A stretch of 48,583 bases of DNA, from contig JAJDCO010000144.1 in the NCBI GenBank assembly GCA_029260795.1, positions 1 to 48,583 of the forward strand. The letters are read 5' to 3'. The translations under genes were made by a program, and so were the position numbers. Of the stretch, positions 32,327-41,689 are shown piece by piece. Source of the DNA: Planctomycetota bacterium. GTDB lineage: Bacteria; Planctomycetota; OFTM77. Position 1 is the first letter of the stretch. Each line of letters begins with the position of its first letter. The notes beneath the pieces were generated by a model. The model did no database searches and was not told the DNA's origin. It was given only the letters and a program-made list of their open reading frames with translations.

Positions 32327-34813
32327 TCAGCCCACCCGAGGATCCTCGGGCCAAGCATGCTTCGGGTAACGGCGGCGAAGCTCCTTTCGGACGACCGCAT
32401 AGGTGGTGTCCCAGAAGCTCTCCAGATCGTCAGTAATCTGCTGAGGTCGGCCATTGGGCGCCAGCAGATGGCAGAGCACGCGCACTCGTCCTCCCGCGAC
32501 GATGGGAGTCTGCCGAAGGCCGAACAGCTCCTGGATGCGAGCCGCCAAGACGGGTGGCCCTTCGGCGCGGTACCGCAACCGCACGCTCTTTCCATTCGGG
32601 AGCTCGAGCCGTTCGGGCGCCTGTGACTCGAGCGCGCGGCGTTGAGCGACCGTCAGCCGCGCATTCAGCCAATCGTACAGCGGGGCCTTTCGAAGCTCGG
32701 CGAATGAGAGGCGACCGCGGCACAGGTCCGGAAGAAGCTCTCGCCACAGAGCATCGTCACAGACCGGCAGCTCGAGCTCCGGACGGGCGCCTCGAAGGAA
32801 TGCCAGACGATGGCACAGCTTGGAGATCGAGTCCCGCGTCAGGTCGAGCGCCTCCTCGAGCTGGGAGACGGCTGCCTGCTCCAAGAGCGCGTCCGATTCG
32901 GCGCTCGGCGTGACCGCGATCGGTGTCTCCTGGAGCACGAGGTCCTCATACAGCCTCCGAAGCAGTCCACGGACACGCGCTCGGGCGTGGTCGAACTCGA
33001 GGCTCGTCTCGGTACGAAGTCCGGGCTTCGGAAGCCAGGCTTCGAGACAAGCCGCGACGCGCCGTGCGATCGCCTCGCTCCGTGTGCCACGTCGACCCGC
33101 AGTGAGGTCGAAGCAGACGAGGAGCTCGGCCTCGCGCACCGCCGAATGCTCCGAAAGGCGCACGCCTTGACCACCCACGAGAACGGCTCGGTCTTCCGAC
33201 CCGGGTCGGCGTCGAGCGATCCGGTCGGGAAAGGCAGCGACCAGGGCACGTCCAAGTGCGGCTCCGGGCTCCTCGGATTCGATGACCATTTCTCGAGACA
33301 CCTGTCGGAAGAGCTGATCGCGTGCGAGGAGCAGGTGGCGTGCAGCCCCCGGGCCGAGTCGGCCGATCGGGAAGTCGGTCTGGTGTCGCGCTTCGAAGGC
33401 CTCGAGAGCCAAGCAACGATCGCGGAGATCCGAGTCGGAGTGATGGGCGATCGGGCCTCGCTCGGCTCGGAACGGATCGCGTTCGGCGAGGAGGGCGGCT
33501 CCCAATGCTGCCTGCTTCCCTTGGCCGAGGCGAGTGCCTTCGAGGAGGAAGCGTGCCAGGCGGGGGGCGAGAGGCAGCTCGGACATCCGACGACCGAGCG
33601 CCGAGACACCGCTCGCGTCGAGGGCGCCGAGCCTCGACAGCAGTCGGTCCGCCCGCTCGAGCGCCTCACTCGGAGGCGGCTCGTACCATGGAAACGCGTG
33701 CACGTCCGACTCACCCCAGGCATGCAGCTGGAGGACGGCGCCCGCGAGATCGACGCGTTCGATCTCCGGTGAGGTCGAGGCGACGAATGCGCGATGCTCT
33801 CCTTCTGTCCAGAGACGATAGCAGGCACCCGGCCGGACGCGGCCGGCTCGGCCCGCGCGCTGATCTGCCGAAGCCGAAGAGATTCTCTCCAGCTCGAGCC
33901 GATCGAGCCCTGCACCGGGATCATATCGAGGCACGCGCGCCCAGCCCGTATCGACGACGGCATCGACGTTCGGGAGAGTGATGGAAGACTCGGCCAGATT
34001 CGTCGACAGCACGACTTGGCGCGGAGCGTCCGCGCGTAGGACGGCATCTTGTCGCTCCGGCGGGAGATCACCGAAGAGCACCGAGAGCCGGATGCCGCGG
34101 TCTGCCAGGCGGGGAGTCAAGTCCTTCTCCGCTCGACGAATCTCTGCCAGCCCCGGAAGAAACACCAGCACGTCCCCCTGGCACTCGCCGATGGCTCGCT
34201 CGACCGTCGTCACCAAACGTCGACGCTCGTCGCTCCGATCCGACGGGCGGGCCAGCTCGATCCGGACCGGATGGAGGCGACCATCGCTTTCGATACGCGG
34301 ACAGCCACCCAAGTACTGGCTCACGGCGCCACCGTCGAGCGTGGCCGACATCACGACCAACCAGAGATCTTCGCGAGCGTCGAGTTGAAGGCGTCGAAGC
34401 ATGGCGAGTGCGAGGTCACTGTCGAGGTGTCGCTCATGAAACTCGTCGACGACCACCGTCGAGACGGACTCGAGCCAGGGATCGTCCTGCAATCGGCGAA
34501 GTAGGATTCCCTCCGTCAGTACCTCCAGGCGTGTGCGGGGTCCGATCTGACGATCGAAGCGGACCTGGTATCCGACGGTGTGCGCCAAGGGTTGACCCAA
34601 CTCCGAAGACATACGTCTTGCCGCCGCCCGCGCGGCGACGCGGCGTGGCTCCAGGACGAGCACTTTCCCGGATCGCTCGGCGAGGAGGGCCGGCGGAACA
34701 CGGGTGGTCTTTCCCGAGCCCGTGGGAGCCTCCACGGTCGCGCAGCCGGTGTGACGGAGAGCGTCGACGAGACCGGCCAGGTGGCAGTCAATCGGAAGGC
34801 TGATTTGCGCCAT
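32327..34813 (-). CDS. hrpB: ATP-dependent helicase HrpB
   Basis: 828 residues from ATG 34813, the usual size (about 810-840); upstream extension to 35056 has no family similarity. Walker A is 'APTGSGKTT' (K35), the DEAH-type box is D123-E-F-H126 in 'VVVDEFHERH', and motif VI is 'QRAGRAGRV'. The C-terminal HrpB domain ends with 'LAPNGRPQQITDDLESFWDT' and 'RRRYPKHAWPEDP', the sequence unique to HrpB. It is a DEAH/RHA-type RNA helicase-like ATPase whose bacterial role is not settled. Divergent from the BNR gene at 35001. Confidence 0.95.
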   Translation of the reverse strand: MAQISLPIDCHLAGLVDALRHTGCATVEAPTGSGKTTRVPPALLAERSGKVLVLEPRRVAARAAARRMSSELGQPLAHTVGYQVRFDRQIGPRTRLEVLTEGILLRRLQDDPWLESVSTVVVDEFHERHLDSDLALAMLRRLQLDAREDLWLVVMSATLDGGAVSQYLGGCPRIESDGRLHPVRIELARPSDRSDERRRLVTTVERAIGECQGDVLVFLPGLAEIRRAEKDLTPRLADRGIRLSVLFGDLPPERQDAVLRADAPRQVVLSTNLAESSITLPNVDAVVDTGWARVPRYDPGAGLDRLELERISSASADQRAGRAGRVRPGACYRLWTEGEHRAFVASTSPEIERVDLAGAVLQLHAWGESDVHAFPWYEPPPSEALERADRLLSRLGALDASGVSALGRRMSELPLAPRLARFLLEGTRLGQGKQAALGAALLAERDPFRAERGPIAHHSDSDLRDRCLALEAFEARHQTDFPIGRLGPGAARHLLLARDQLFRQVSREMVIESEEPGAALGRALVAAFPDRIARRRPGSEDRAVLVGGQGVRLSEHSAVREAELLVCFDLTAGRRGTRSEAIARRVAACLEAWLPKPGLRTETSLEFDHARARVRGLLRRLYEDLVLQETPIAVTPSAESDALLEQAAVSQLEEALDLTRDSISKLCHRLAFLRGARPELELPVCDDALWRELLPDLCRGRLSFAELRKAPLYDWLNARLTVAQRRALESQAPERLELPNGKSVRLRYRAEGPPVLAARIQELFGLRQTPIVAGGRVRVLCHLLAPNGRPQQITDDLESFWDTTYAVVRKELRRRYPKHAWPEDPRVG

Positions 34814-34849
34814 CTCGGTATTGGGTAGTGATTTGAGGTCGTCCTGGCC

Positions 34850-34878
34850 TTGACGGCCCGCCGGGCCTTTGGTAGATC
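34850..34878 (+). promoter_or_regulatory. Sigma-70 type promoter for the BNR-repeat gene
   Basis: TTGACG (34850-34855) is 5/6 to consensus. A 17-bp spacer leads to TAGATC (34873-34878), preceded by TGG as an extended -10. It lies about 125 bp before the gene start, in the divergent space with hrpB. Confidence 0.5.
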
Positions 34879-35000
34879 TACGATCCCAGTCGTCCCGGCT
34901 CTCGCTCAGATTCATGGCCGCGAGCCAGGGGCGATCGAGCCTGGAACATTGCCCGATCCACAATCGCTCTGGGACGACCATGCGAGGACAAGAGAACTCA

Positions 35001-37694
35001 ATGGGACGCTCGGCGTCCATCCTGCCTTTGGGAAGCCTGGTCGCGGCCTTGGTCATCGGGCCCCTCGTGTGGGCCGCGATACGACCCGCACCGGCCTCGC
35101 GGGGTCCTCGAGGACGCTTTGCCGCTTCGGCGCTGCTACGAATCGCGGATTCGAGGGACGACCGTCGCGAAAACCCCGCCGCGACCAGCGGTGATCCCGA
35201 CGGACAGGATCGAGTCGAGCGCGAAGCTTGGTTCGAGGAGCGTCACCGAGTCGGCCCCGGCGTCTCTTGGCGGCAGATCGAGCGCACGAATCGCCGCCGC
35301 GAGGTCGGAAAGCGCAACAAGCTGTCTCAGATGCGCCCCTCGGGTGGGCCGGACTCCGAGGCGCAGGCGAGCTCGAGCTGGCGAGAGATCGGGAGCCGGA
35401 ATCAAGCCGGCCGGATGCATGCCGCTCGACACTCGAGCGACGGCCAACGCCTGTATGCCGGCTCTTCGGCCGGAGGAGTCTGGCGGTCCACGGACCTCGA
35501 CGGCACGGATTGGGAGCCGCTGGGTGACAACCTGGCCGGCGGCGCGCACGAGCTGGAGATTCTGCCGGGCGCTTTTGCAGGAGCGCCGGATGTGATCGTG
35601 CGAGGGACGAGTGACCTCTGGGTCAGTCGAGACGAGGGCCTGACGTGGGAGCTCCCGACCGGTCTCCCGTCAAATCTGAACAGCGTCCGGCGCTTGCGCC
35701 AATCGAGCGACGGCTCGAACACGCTCTATGTCGTCTTGAGTGAGCGCATCGGAATCGCCAATCACTACGGCGTCTACCGGTCGACGGATCTCGCACTGTC
35801 GTTCACCAAGATCCGTGGCCTGGGATTGGACCCCGGCGATCTGTGGACGCGACGTGATGGCAGCCCGGACGTGTACGTGCTCGAAGGCAACGCCGTCTCG
35901 ACGAGCATCGACCGCGGCGACTCGTGGTCGGTGGCCGGCTCACTCCCGGCTGCCGTCAAAGGCGGTGAGCTGACCGGCTCGGAGGCGGGAGCCCCGCGCC
36001 TCTGGGTCGTCGGTCGTGCCGGGGGAGCTCGCAAGCTGTATCGGTCGGACGATGCCGGTGGGAGCTGGACCTTCAAGCGCGACGTCAGCGACTACTGGGA
36101 TTCGATGAACGCCTCGATCGTGGATGCGGACCGATTCGCATGGGGCGGTGTCGAGGTCCATCGCACGACCGACGGTGGAGACACGTTTCAGATCGTGAAT
36201 GGCTGGGGCGAGTACTACGGGAACCCGGCCGGCAAGCTCCACGCCGACGTGCCCGGAATTGACGTGCTGCCCGACGGTGGCGGGGGCGAGCTGTGGTACG
36301 TCGCCACCGACGGCGGATTGTTCCGCTCGACCGACGGCCTGCTGACGGTGGAGAACCTCTCTCTCCAAGGGCTGCGCGTCAGCCAGTACTACTCGACCCA
36401 TACCTCGAGCGCGAACACCGACCACGTCGTCGCGGGCGCGCAAGACCAGGGCTATCAACGCGCGGATGTACCGGCTCCCGGCCTCGATCACTTGCTCGAC
36501 TTCGACCAGATGATCAGCGGTGACTATGGCCATCTCACGTCCGGAAACGGGTCGCACACCTACCTCTACTCGGTGTATCCGGGCTTCGTGCTGATCCAGA
36601 TCGGTGAGGACTTCCCGCAGCTCGCTTTCGCGGATTTTCCGAGCGGTGAGAGCTACGGATGGATGCCGACGGTGACCGCCGATCCGTTGCACCTCCCGAG
36701 CTTCTTCTTCTGCGCGACCAAGCTCTATCGATACAGTCGGGTCGGAATGACCTTCGGTTGGTCGTCGACGATCTGGTCGGGTCAGAGCTTTCAAGCCTCA
36801 TCCGGTGAGTATTTGACGGCGGTGGCATTCTCGCCGCTCGACCCGCAGCGCGCCTTCGCCGCGACCTCGCATGGGCGTCTGTTCCATTCGCTCGATCAAG
36901 GCGTCAGCTGGACCCAGTCGACGACGACTGGGCCGTCGGCACACTACTTCTACGGCACGGCGCTCCTGCCGAGCGCGACCGACGTCGACACCGTGACCGT
37001 CGGCGGGAGCGGCTACTCGAACCCGGCCGTCTACCGCAGCACCGATGGCGGCGTGACGTTCGCACCCTGGTCGGAGGGCCTGCCGTCCACTCTGGTGTAC
37101 TGCCTCGGCGAATCGCCCGATGGCAGTGGCGCAGTCTTCGCCGGAACTGAGCTCTCCGCTTATCGGCGAGATCCGCAGGGAGGCACCTGGCTCGACGTGG
37201 CCGCAGACGAAGCGCCGCTGACGACCTACTGGTCGGTGGAGGCGGTCGCGGATCAAAACGTGATGCGCTTTGGAACCTACGGTCGCGGGATCTGGGACTT
37301 CGTCGTCGGACCGACGTGCCGGTACGAGGTCTACGGCGTCGGCGTCGGAGGCGCGAATGTGCTCACGCTCGATTCGACCTCGTCGACGAAGATCGGGACC
37401 TCGCACGTGCTGAGCCTCTCGGGCGGTCAACCCTTGGCGGCGGGAGCGCTATTGGTCTCCTTGAACAGTGCTTCCCTTCCGGCCTTCGGGGGGACGCTGC
37501 TGGTGGACATCTCGCGCGCCTTTTCGATCCCCGTGACGGCCTCGATCTGGGGCGCGCGGGACACGTCGGTTCCGATCCCGATGAATCCGAACCTGGTCGG
37601 AATCTCGCTGTACGGTCAAGGCGCATTGCTCGATCCGAACCAGAGCCGCGGGTGGGCGTTCAGCAACGGACTGCGCGGCGAGCTCTGCGAATAG
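35001..37694 (+). CDS. Large secreted Asp-box (BNR) beta-propeller protein with C-terminal surface module
   Basis: 897 residues from ATG 35001; an ATG at 34980 is an alternative. A signal anchor or signal peptide (ILPLGSLVAALVIGPLVWAA) is followed by an Arg-rich region. At least eight Asp-box-like motifs mark a beta-propeller: 'VWRSTDLDG', 'WVSRDEGLTW', 'STSIDRGDSW', 'LYRSDDAGGSW', 'VHRTTDGGDTF', 'LFRSTDG', 'FHSLDQGVSW' and 'VYRSTDGGVTF'. The fold matches sialidase/photosystem-assembly/VPS10-type propellers; I see no sialidase Arg triad, so enzyme activity is not claimed. The last about 125 residues ('YGVGVGGANVLTLDSTSS', 'PLAAGALLVSLNSASLPAFG', 'SLYGQGALLDPNQSRGWAFS') form the C-terminal module shared with the M43 protease. 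Confidence 0.85.
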   Translation: MGRSASILPLGSLVAALVIGPLVWAAIRPAPASRGPRGRFAASALLRIADSRDDRRENPAATSGDPDGQDRVEREAWFEERHRVGPGVSWRQIERTNRRREVGKRNKLSQMRPSGGPDSEAQASSSWREIGSRNQAGRMHAARHSSDGQRLYAGSSAGGVWRSTDLDGTDWEPLGDNLAGGAHELEILPGAFAGAPDVIVRGTSDLWVSRDEGLTWELPTGLPSNLNSVRRLRQSSDGSNTLYVVLSERIGIANHYGVYRSTDLALSFTKIRGLGLDPGDLWTRRDGSPDVYVLEGNAVSTSIDRGDSWSVAGSLPAAVKGGELTGSEAGAPRLWVVGRAGGARKLYRSDDAGGSWTFKRDVSDYWDSMNASIVDADRFAWGGVEVHRTTDGGDTFQIVNGWGEYYGNPAGKLHADVPGIDVLPDGGGGELWYVATDGGLFRSTDGLLTVENLSLQGLRVSQYYSTHTSSANTDHVVAGAQDQGYQRADVPAPGLDHLLDFDQMISGDYGHLTSGNGSHTYLYSVYPGFVLIQIGEDFPQLAFADFPSGESYGWMPTVTADPLHLPSFFFCATKLYRYSRVGMTFGWSSTIWSGQSFQASSGEYLTAVAFSPLDPQRAFAATSHGRLFHSLDQGVSWTQSTTTGPSAHYFYGTALLPSATDVDTVTVGGSGYSNPAVYRSTDGGVTFAPWSEGLPSTLVYCLGESPDGSGAVFAGTELSAYRRDPQGGTWLDVAADEAPLTTYWSVEAVADQNVMRFGTYGRGIWDFVVGPTCRYEVYGVGVGGANVLTLDSTSSTKIGTSHVLSLSGGQPLAAGALLVSLNSASLPAFGGTLLVDISRAFSIPVTASIWGARDTSVPIPMNPNLVGISLYGQGALLDPNQSRGWAFSNGLRGELCE

Positions 37695-37868
37695 GCACGA
37701 GCCTCGCCTTCGGAGAGCCGCTCTCGACTCCGTTCGGACAGGCTCGGAATATGGTTGGCCTGGCGGAAGTTCGTGCTAGCTCGTACGACCCTTGTGCGAG
37801 CGAGCGGCGCCCATCGCAGTCGCCGTGCCCCGGTTCGAGACGACGATGTGAATCAGAGGATTGAGAAC

Positions 37869-38195
37869 ATGTTCAGTACCGTCTTGGCGATTCTGTTGTC
37901 CTGGATGTCCCCGTCGGATCTCAGTCCGACTCCGGCCGAGAGCTTCGAGATCGACGGCGGACACTCATCGGTTCTGTTTCGCGTGACGCACTTCGGCGTC
38001 GCTCCCTTCTACGGCCGCTTCAACGACGTCTCGGGCTCCGAGCCGCCTCAGCTCCGCTCGGCCGTCTTCGACTTCGCGGGTCGTTTCCCGCGCAGAGCCT
38101 CCTCCGCCCGACGCTTCTTCGACGCGGCCCACGAGCAGATCGGACACTGGCTCAGATCGTGTCGCGCGGCCGGGCAGTGCTCTCGGCCGAAGTAG
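37869..38195 (+). pseudogene. Truncated YceI-family gene running into antisense nth
   Basis: The 108-residue frame starts with a signal-like N-terminus and 'FEIDGGHSSVLFRVTHFGVA', then PFYGRFNDVSG, the first strands of the YceI lipid-binding beta-barrel (normally about 170-190 residues). The likeness stops at about 38036. From there to the stop at 38193-38195 the frame simply reads the reverse strand of nth. I infer that the rest of yceI was deleted and the gene joined to DNA just past the nth stop at 38048. If translated, it would give a two- or three-strand fragment with an unrelated Arg/Ala-rich tail. Confidence 0.7.
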
Positions 38196-38737
38196 ATGAT
38201 CTGCAGGTGGAGCTTGTTCCAGGTCTCGCGGGGGAAGAGCTTCTTGAGATCCCGCTCGGTCTGTTCCACCGATCGACCGCTCGACAGGCCCCAGCGCGCG
38301 GCGAGCCGATGGATGTGGGTATCGACGGGGAATGCCGGCACGCCAAACGCCTGGGCCATGACGACGCTGGCCGTCTTGTGCCCGACACCCGGCAGCGTTT
38401 CGAGGGTCGCGAGATCTTCGGGCACGATGGCATCGAAGTCCTCGACCAGGATGTTCGAGAGCCGGTGGATCGCCCGCGCCTTGGTGGGTGCGAGGCCACA
38501 GGTCCGAATGAACCCGAGGATCTCATCGGCCGAGAGCCCGGCCATCTCACGGGTATTCGACGCCCGCTCGAAGAGAGCCGGCGTCACCCGGTTCACTCGG
38601 GCATCGGTCGTTTGCGCCGACAACAGAACGGCGATCAGCAGAGTGAACGGATCGCGGTGGTCCAGAGGAATCGGAGGTGCCGGGTAGAGCTCGTCGAGAA
38701 TGGCCTGAATGCGCTCGGCTTTGTCGGCGCGTTTCAC
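38048..38737 (-). CDS. nth: Endonuclease III
   Basis: 229 residues. GTG 38737 is chosen because GGAG lies 9 bases upstream; the longer ORF starts with TTG inside apaG. Helix-hairpin-helix 'LPGVGHKTASVVM' holds catalytic K121, and the catalytic Asp is D139 in 'FPVDTHIHRLAARWG'. It is a base-excision glycosylase/AP lyase that removes oxidised pyrimidines. The iron-sulfur loop is unusual: C188, C198 and C201 occur as C-x9-C-x2-C, and no fourth Cys follows, whereas the E. coli pattern is C-x6-C-x2-C-x5-C. It lies 25 bp downstream of apaG in the same direction. Confidence 0.92.
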   Translation of the reverse strand: MKRADKAERIQAILDELYPAPPIPLDHRDPFTLLIAVLLSAQTTDARVNRVTPALFERASNTREMAGLSADEILGFIRTCGLAPTKARAIHRLSNILVEDFDAIVPEDLATLETLPGVGHKTASVVMAQAFGVPAFPVDTHIHRLAARWGLSSGRSVEQTERDLKKLFPRETWNKLHLQIIYFGREHCPAARHDLSQCPICSWAASKKRRAEEALRGKRPAKSKTAERS

Positions 38738-38762
38738 TCCGGCGACTCCGACTCTTCGACGA

Positions 38763-39185
38763 TCAGCTCGGGCCGCCGGCTGCAACGGGATGCTCGTCCG
38801 TGGCGCCGATCAGGAAGAAGCGTCCGATCTTGACGTCGAAGATGTCGCCGTCGTCCCGGATCATCTGAAAGCTTCCTTCGAGAGTTCCCCAACGAGTACC
38901 GAGGGGACAAAAGCTGGTGTACTCGAAGGTCTCACCAGGCGCAATCTCGGGCGTCTGGCCGACCACTCCCGGTCCCGTCACTTGATCTTGCTGCCCGTCC
39001 GAATCGATGACCAGCAGCTCGCGAGAAACGAGCTTGACGCTCTGCTCGCCTTCGTTGCTGATCGTGATGTGGTAGGCGAAGTAGAAGTGCTGGTCGTCCG
39101 GGCTCGAGTGCTCGGGAAGATACTGAGAGGAGGCGCGTACGCGCACGGCGTGAGTGACGCACTCCGAGGAGACCGCCTGGTCCAT
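38763..39185 (-). CDS. apaG: ApaG domain protein
   Basis: 140 residues from ATG 39185; a second ATG at 39203 would add six residues. The family's central sequence is clear: 'YLPEHSSPDDQHFYFAYHIT', then ISNEG, 'VTGPGVVGQTPEIAPGETFE', YTSFCPL and 'GTLEGSFQMI'. ApaG proteins are about 125-residue Ig-like domains; their role is uncertain (cobalt/magnesium phenotype in Salmonella; related domain in F-box proteins). Here a short C-terminal tail (GATDEHPVAAGGPS) is added. Organised with nth as a two-gene unit. Confidence 0.9.
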   Translation of the reverse strand: MDQAVSSECVTHAVRVRASSQYLPEHSSPDDQHFYFAYHITISNEGEQSVKLVSRELLVIDSDGQQDQVTGPGVVGQTPEIAPGETFEYTSFCPLGTRWGTLEGSFQMIRDDGDIFDVKIGRFFLIGATDEHPVAAGGPS

Positions 39186-39432
39186 TCTTCTCTCTTCGGT
39201 CATCGCTAGGCTGATCCGGTGTTCGTTCCAGTTGGCGCTGCAAGAGCGCCCGGGGTGTTCCATCCGACCACTGACTGCCCGGTCCCGTCAGCAAGGTCGC
39301 GGCCCTCCAGCTTGCCCGAAGTCGGGCGACGGGCCAACGCCTTTTTTCGGTTCCGGGAGGGTGGCTCGGAGGGCGCCGCTTGTCGTGGATCGACGTCGGG
39401 CCCGAGGCAATCCCGCAGGGTCGGATTCGCTG

Positions 39433-39462
39433 GTGACGCACCTCGTCTCGGCCCGGTAGACT
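39433..39462 (+). promoter_or_regulatory. Sigma-70 type promoter for the helicase gene
   Basis: GTGACG (39433-39438), 18-bp spacer, TAGACT (39457-39462). The start codon of the helicase is 53 bp downstream. The -10 is the same hexamer seen at 14533 and 21147. Confidence 0.45.
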
Positions 39463-39514
39463 GCTGCGCTCCGCCACCTTCAAGACCCTGAAAAGACCCA
39501 CTCGAAGAGCGACG

Positions 39515-41527
39515 ATGCTGGACCTCCTGAACCCCGAGCAACGGCGTGCGGTCGAGACGACCCAAGGTCCGGTCCTGGTGCTCGCCGGGGCCGGCACGGG
39601 TAAGACCCGCGTCATCACCTATCGAATCGCTCACCTGCTCGAGCGGTGTGCGGGTCCCGAGAACATTCTCGCGATGACGTTCACGAACAAGGCGGCGGGC
39701 GAGATGCGTGAGCGGGTCGCCGAGCTGGTGGGAGACGGGGCTGCGAGCGGCTTGACGATCGGTACGTTCCATGCCTTTTGCGTTCAGCTCCTTCGTCGCC
39801 ACTCCCGACAGCTCGGGATGCCGAGCGGCTTCTCCATTTGCGATTCTTCGGATCAGCTCGCGATCTTGAAGGGTGTGCTGCGAGAGCTTCGGATTCCCGA
39901 GCAGGCCCTGCCGCCCGGAGCTGCCCTCGCGAAGATATCGCTGAGCAAGAACCGGCTCGAGACTCCGGCTGATCGCGCCGCCGCAGCGACCTCGGAAGAG
40001 GAGGCGGTCTTGGCGAGGATCTATGAGCGATACGACGAGGCGCTCCGACGCTCGCGGGCCCTGGACTTCGATGATCTGCTCCTCGAAGCGCTCCGCCTCT
40101 TTCGAGAGCACGACTCGATCCGGGAGAGTCTGAGAGACCGCTACCGCTACGTGCTCGTGGACGAGTATCAGGACACGAATCGACCGCAGTACGAGATCGT
40201 CACTCAGATCGCGGGCGAGCACCGCAACCTCTGCGTGGTCGGGGACGACGATCAATCGATCTATGGCTGGCGCGGCGCGGATGTCGAGAAGATCCTCGGC
40301 TTCGAGAAGGACTTCCCGGGGGCGGCGATCGTGCGCCTCGAGACGAACTACCGTTCCACTCAGTCCATCCTCGATGCCGCCAACCGCGTCATCCGTCACA
40401 ATGCCGATCGACATGAGAAGGCGCTCCGCGCGTCGCTCGGTGCCGGCGAGCCGGTCAAGATGTTCAAGATGGCAGACGAGCAGTCCGAGGCGGCCTTCGT
40501 CATTCGTCAAATCCTGGAGCTCTCAGGAAGCCGCAAGGCCCGGTTTGGCGACTTCGCGATCCTGTTTCGCACCGGCAACCAACCGCGCGCCTTCGAGGCC
40601 GAACTGCGGGCCCGCCAGGTGCCGTACGTCTTGATCGGCGGCATGTCGTTCTTCGATCGCAAGGAGGTGCGGGATGTCCTCGCCTACCTCAAGCTCATGG
40701 CGAATCCGGACGACGAGCTCGCCTTGCTTCGCATCGTGAACACGCCGCCGCGCGGTGTCGGCAAGACGACCGTGGACCGTATCCTGAAGTTCGCAACTCA
40801 GCACGGCATCTCCGCGGGCCAGGCCTTCGAGCGAGGGGAGGAGGTGGCGGGGGTCCCCGTGGGAGCGCTCGATGCCGTGCGTCAGCTTCGCGCGACCCTG
40901 CGAGGTCTGGGTGACCCGGATCCCGGGCGCCAGCTGGTTCCGCGATTGAGGGCTCTCCTCGAAGCCGTCGACTATCGTGCTGAGGTCGTGCGCTGCTATC
41001 CGGACGCGCGGACACGAGACGATCGTTGGGTGGCGGTCGAAGAGGTCGTGAATATGGCGGAGAACTACCTCCGCCGCGAATCGCAGCCGACGATGGCCGG
41101 GTTTCTGGAGAAGCTCGCGCTGACGGCGAGCGATCTCGGAACCGAGGAAGAGGGAGGAGGAGATCGCGTCACGCTGATGACACTGCACGCAGCCAAGGGC
41201 CTCGAGTTCCCGTGCGTGTTCCTGGTCGGCGTCGAGGAGGGAGTGCTGCCCCATGCCCGCGCCTGTGAAGAGGGCACGGTGCCCGAGGAGCGTCGCCTGT
41301 GCTACGTCGGCATCACTCGGGCGCGCGAGCGACTCGTGCTGACCTGCTGCGAGAGTCGCGCGAAGTTCGGTCGACGCCTGTCTGCATCGCCTTCACGCTT
41401 CGTCTGGGAGCTCAAGGGCGAGCCACCCCCTTCGGGCTGGGTGGCGTGGGGCGATCGAAAGGCGCCGGCGAGCGGTCCGGGCAAGCCTCGCTTCCAGCGG
41501 AACAAGCGTCCCTCACCGTATCGGTGA
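39515..41527 (+). CDS. UvrD/Rep/PcrA-family DNA helicase
   Basis: 670 residues, superfamily 1A. Walker A 'AGAGTGKTRVITYR' (K30), 'TFTNKAAGEMRERV', 'TFHAFC', Walker B 'VLVDEYQDTN', 'VGDDDQSIYGWRGADVEKIL', motif IV 'LETNYRST', and 'TLHAAKGLEFPCVFLVGVEE' with 'ERRLCYVGITRARERL'. The 'YGWRGA' form and length lie between Rep and PcrA, so I do not choose a symbol. The C-terminus is short and basic (KPRFQRNKRPSPYR), without the PcrA polymerase-interaction Tudor-like domain that I can see. It unwinds 3'-5' in repair or replication restart. Confidence 0.92.
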   Translation: MLDLLNPEQRRAVETTQGPVLVLAGAGTGKTRVITYRIAHLLERCAGPENILAMTFTNKAAGEMRERVAELVGDGAASGLTIGTFHAFCVQLLRRHSRQLGMPSGFSICDSSDQLAILKGVLRELRIPEQALPPGAALAKISLSKNRLETPADRAAAATSEEEAVLARIYERYDEALRRSRALDFDDLLLEALRLFREHDSIRESLRDRYRYVLVDEYQDTNRPQYEIVTQIAGEHRNLCVVGDDDQSIYGWRGADVEKILGFEKDFPGAAIVRLETNYRSTQSILDAANRVIRHNADRHEKALRASLGAGEPVKMFKMADEQSEAAFVIRQILELSGSRKARFGDFAILFRTGNQPRAFEAELRARQVPYVLIGGMSFFDRKEVRDVLAYLKLMANPDDELALLRIVNTPPRGVGKTTVDRILKFATQHGISAGQAFERGEEVAGVPVGALDAVRQLRATLRGLGDPDPGRQLVPRLRALLEAVDYRAEVVRCYPDARTRDDRWVAVEEVVNMAENYLRRESQPTMAGFLEKLALTASDLGTEEEGGGDRVTLMTLHAAKGLEFPCVFLVGVEEGVLPHARACEEGTVPEERRLCYVGITRARERLVLTCCESRAKFGRRLSASPSRFVWELKGEPPPSGWVAWGDRKAPASGPGKPRFQRNKRPSPYR

Positions 41528-41689
41528 AGCACGAGACCCGGAGTGGGTCCGAACGGCAGAGCCCCAGCGCAGCGCCGGAAGACAAAGAGCCGCGATCGAG
41601 GCGAATCGGTGCGGGCGGTCGAAGACGTGCGCCGATCTCGAAGCCGGCGCGCGCTCGAGCGTCGATGTCCGAGCGCGTGGCCTCGCTCC

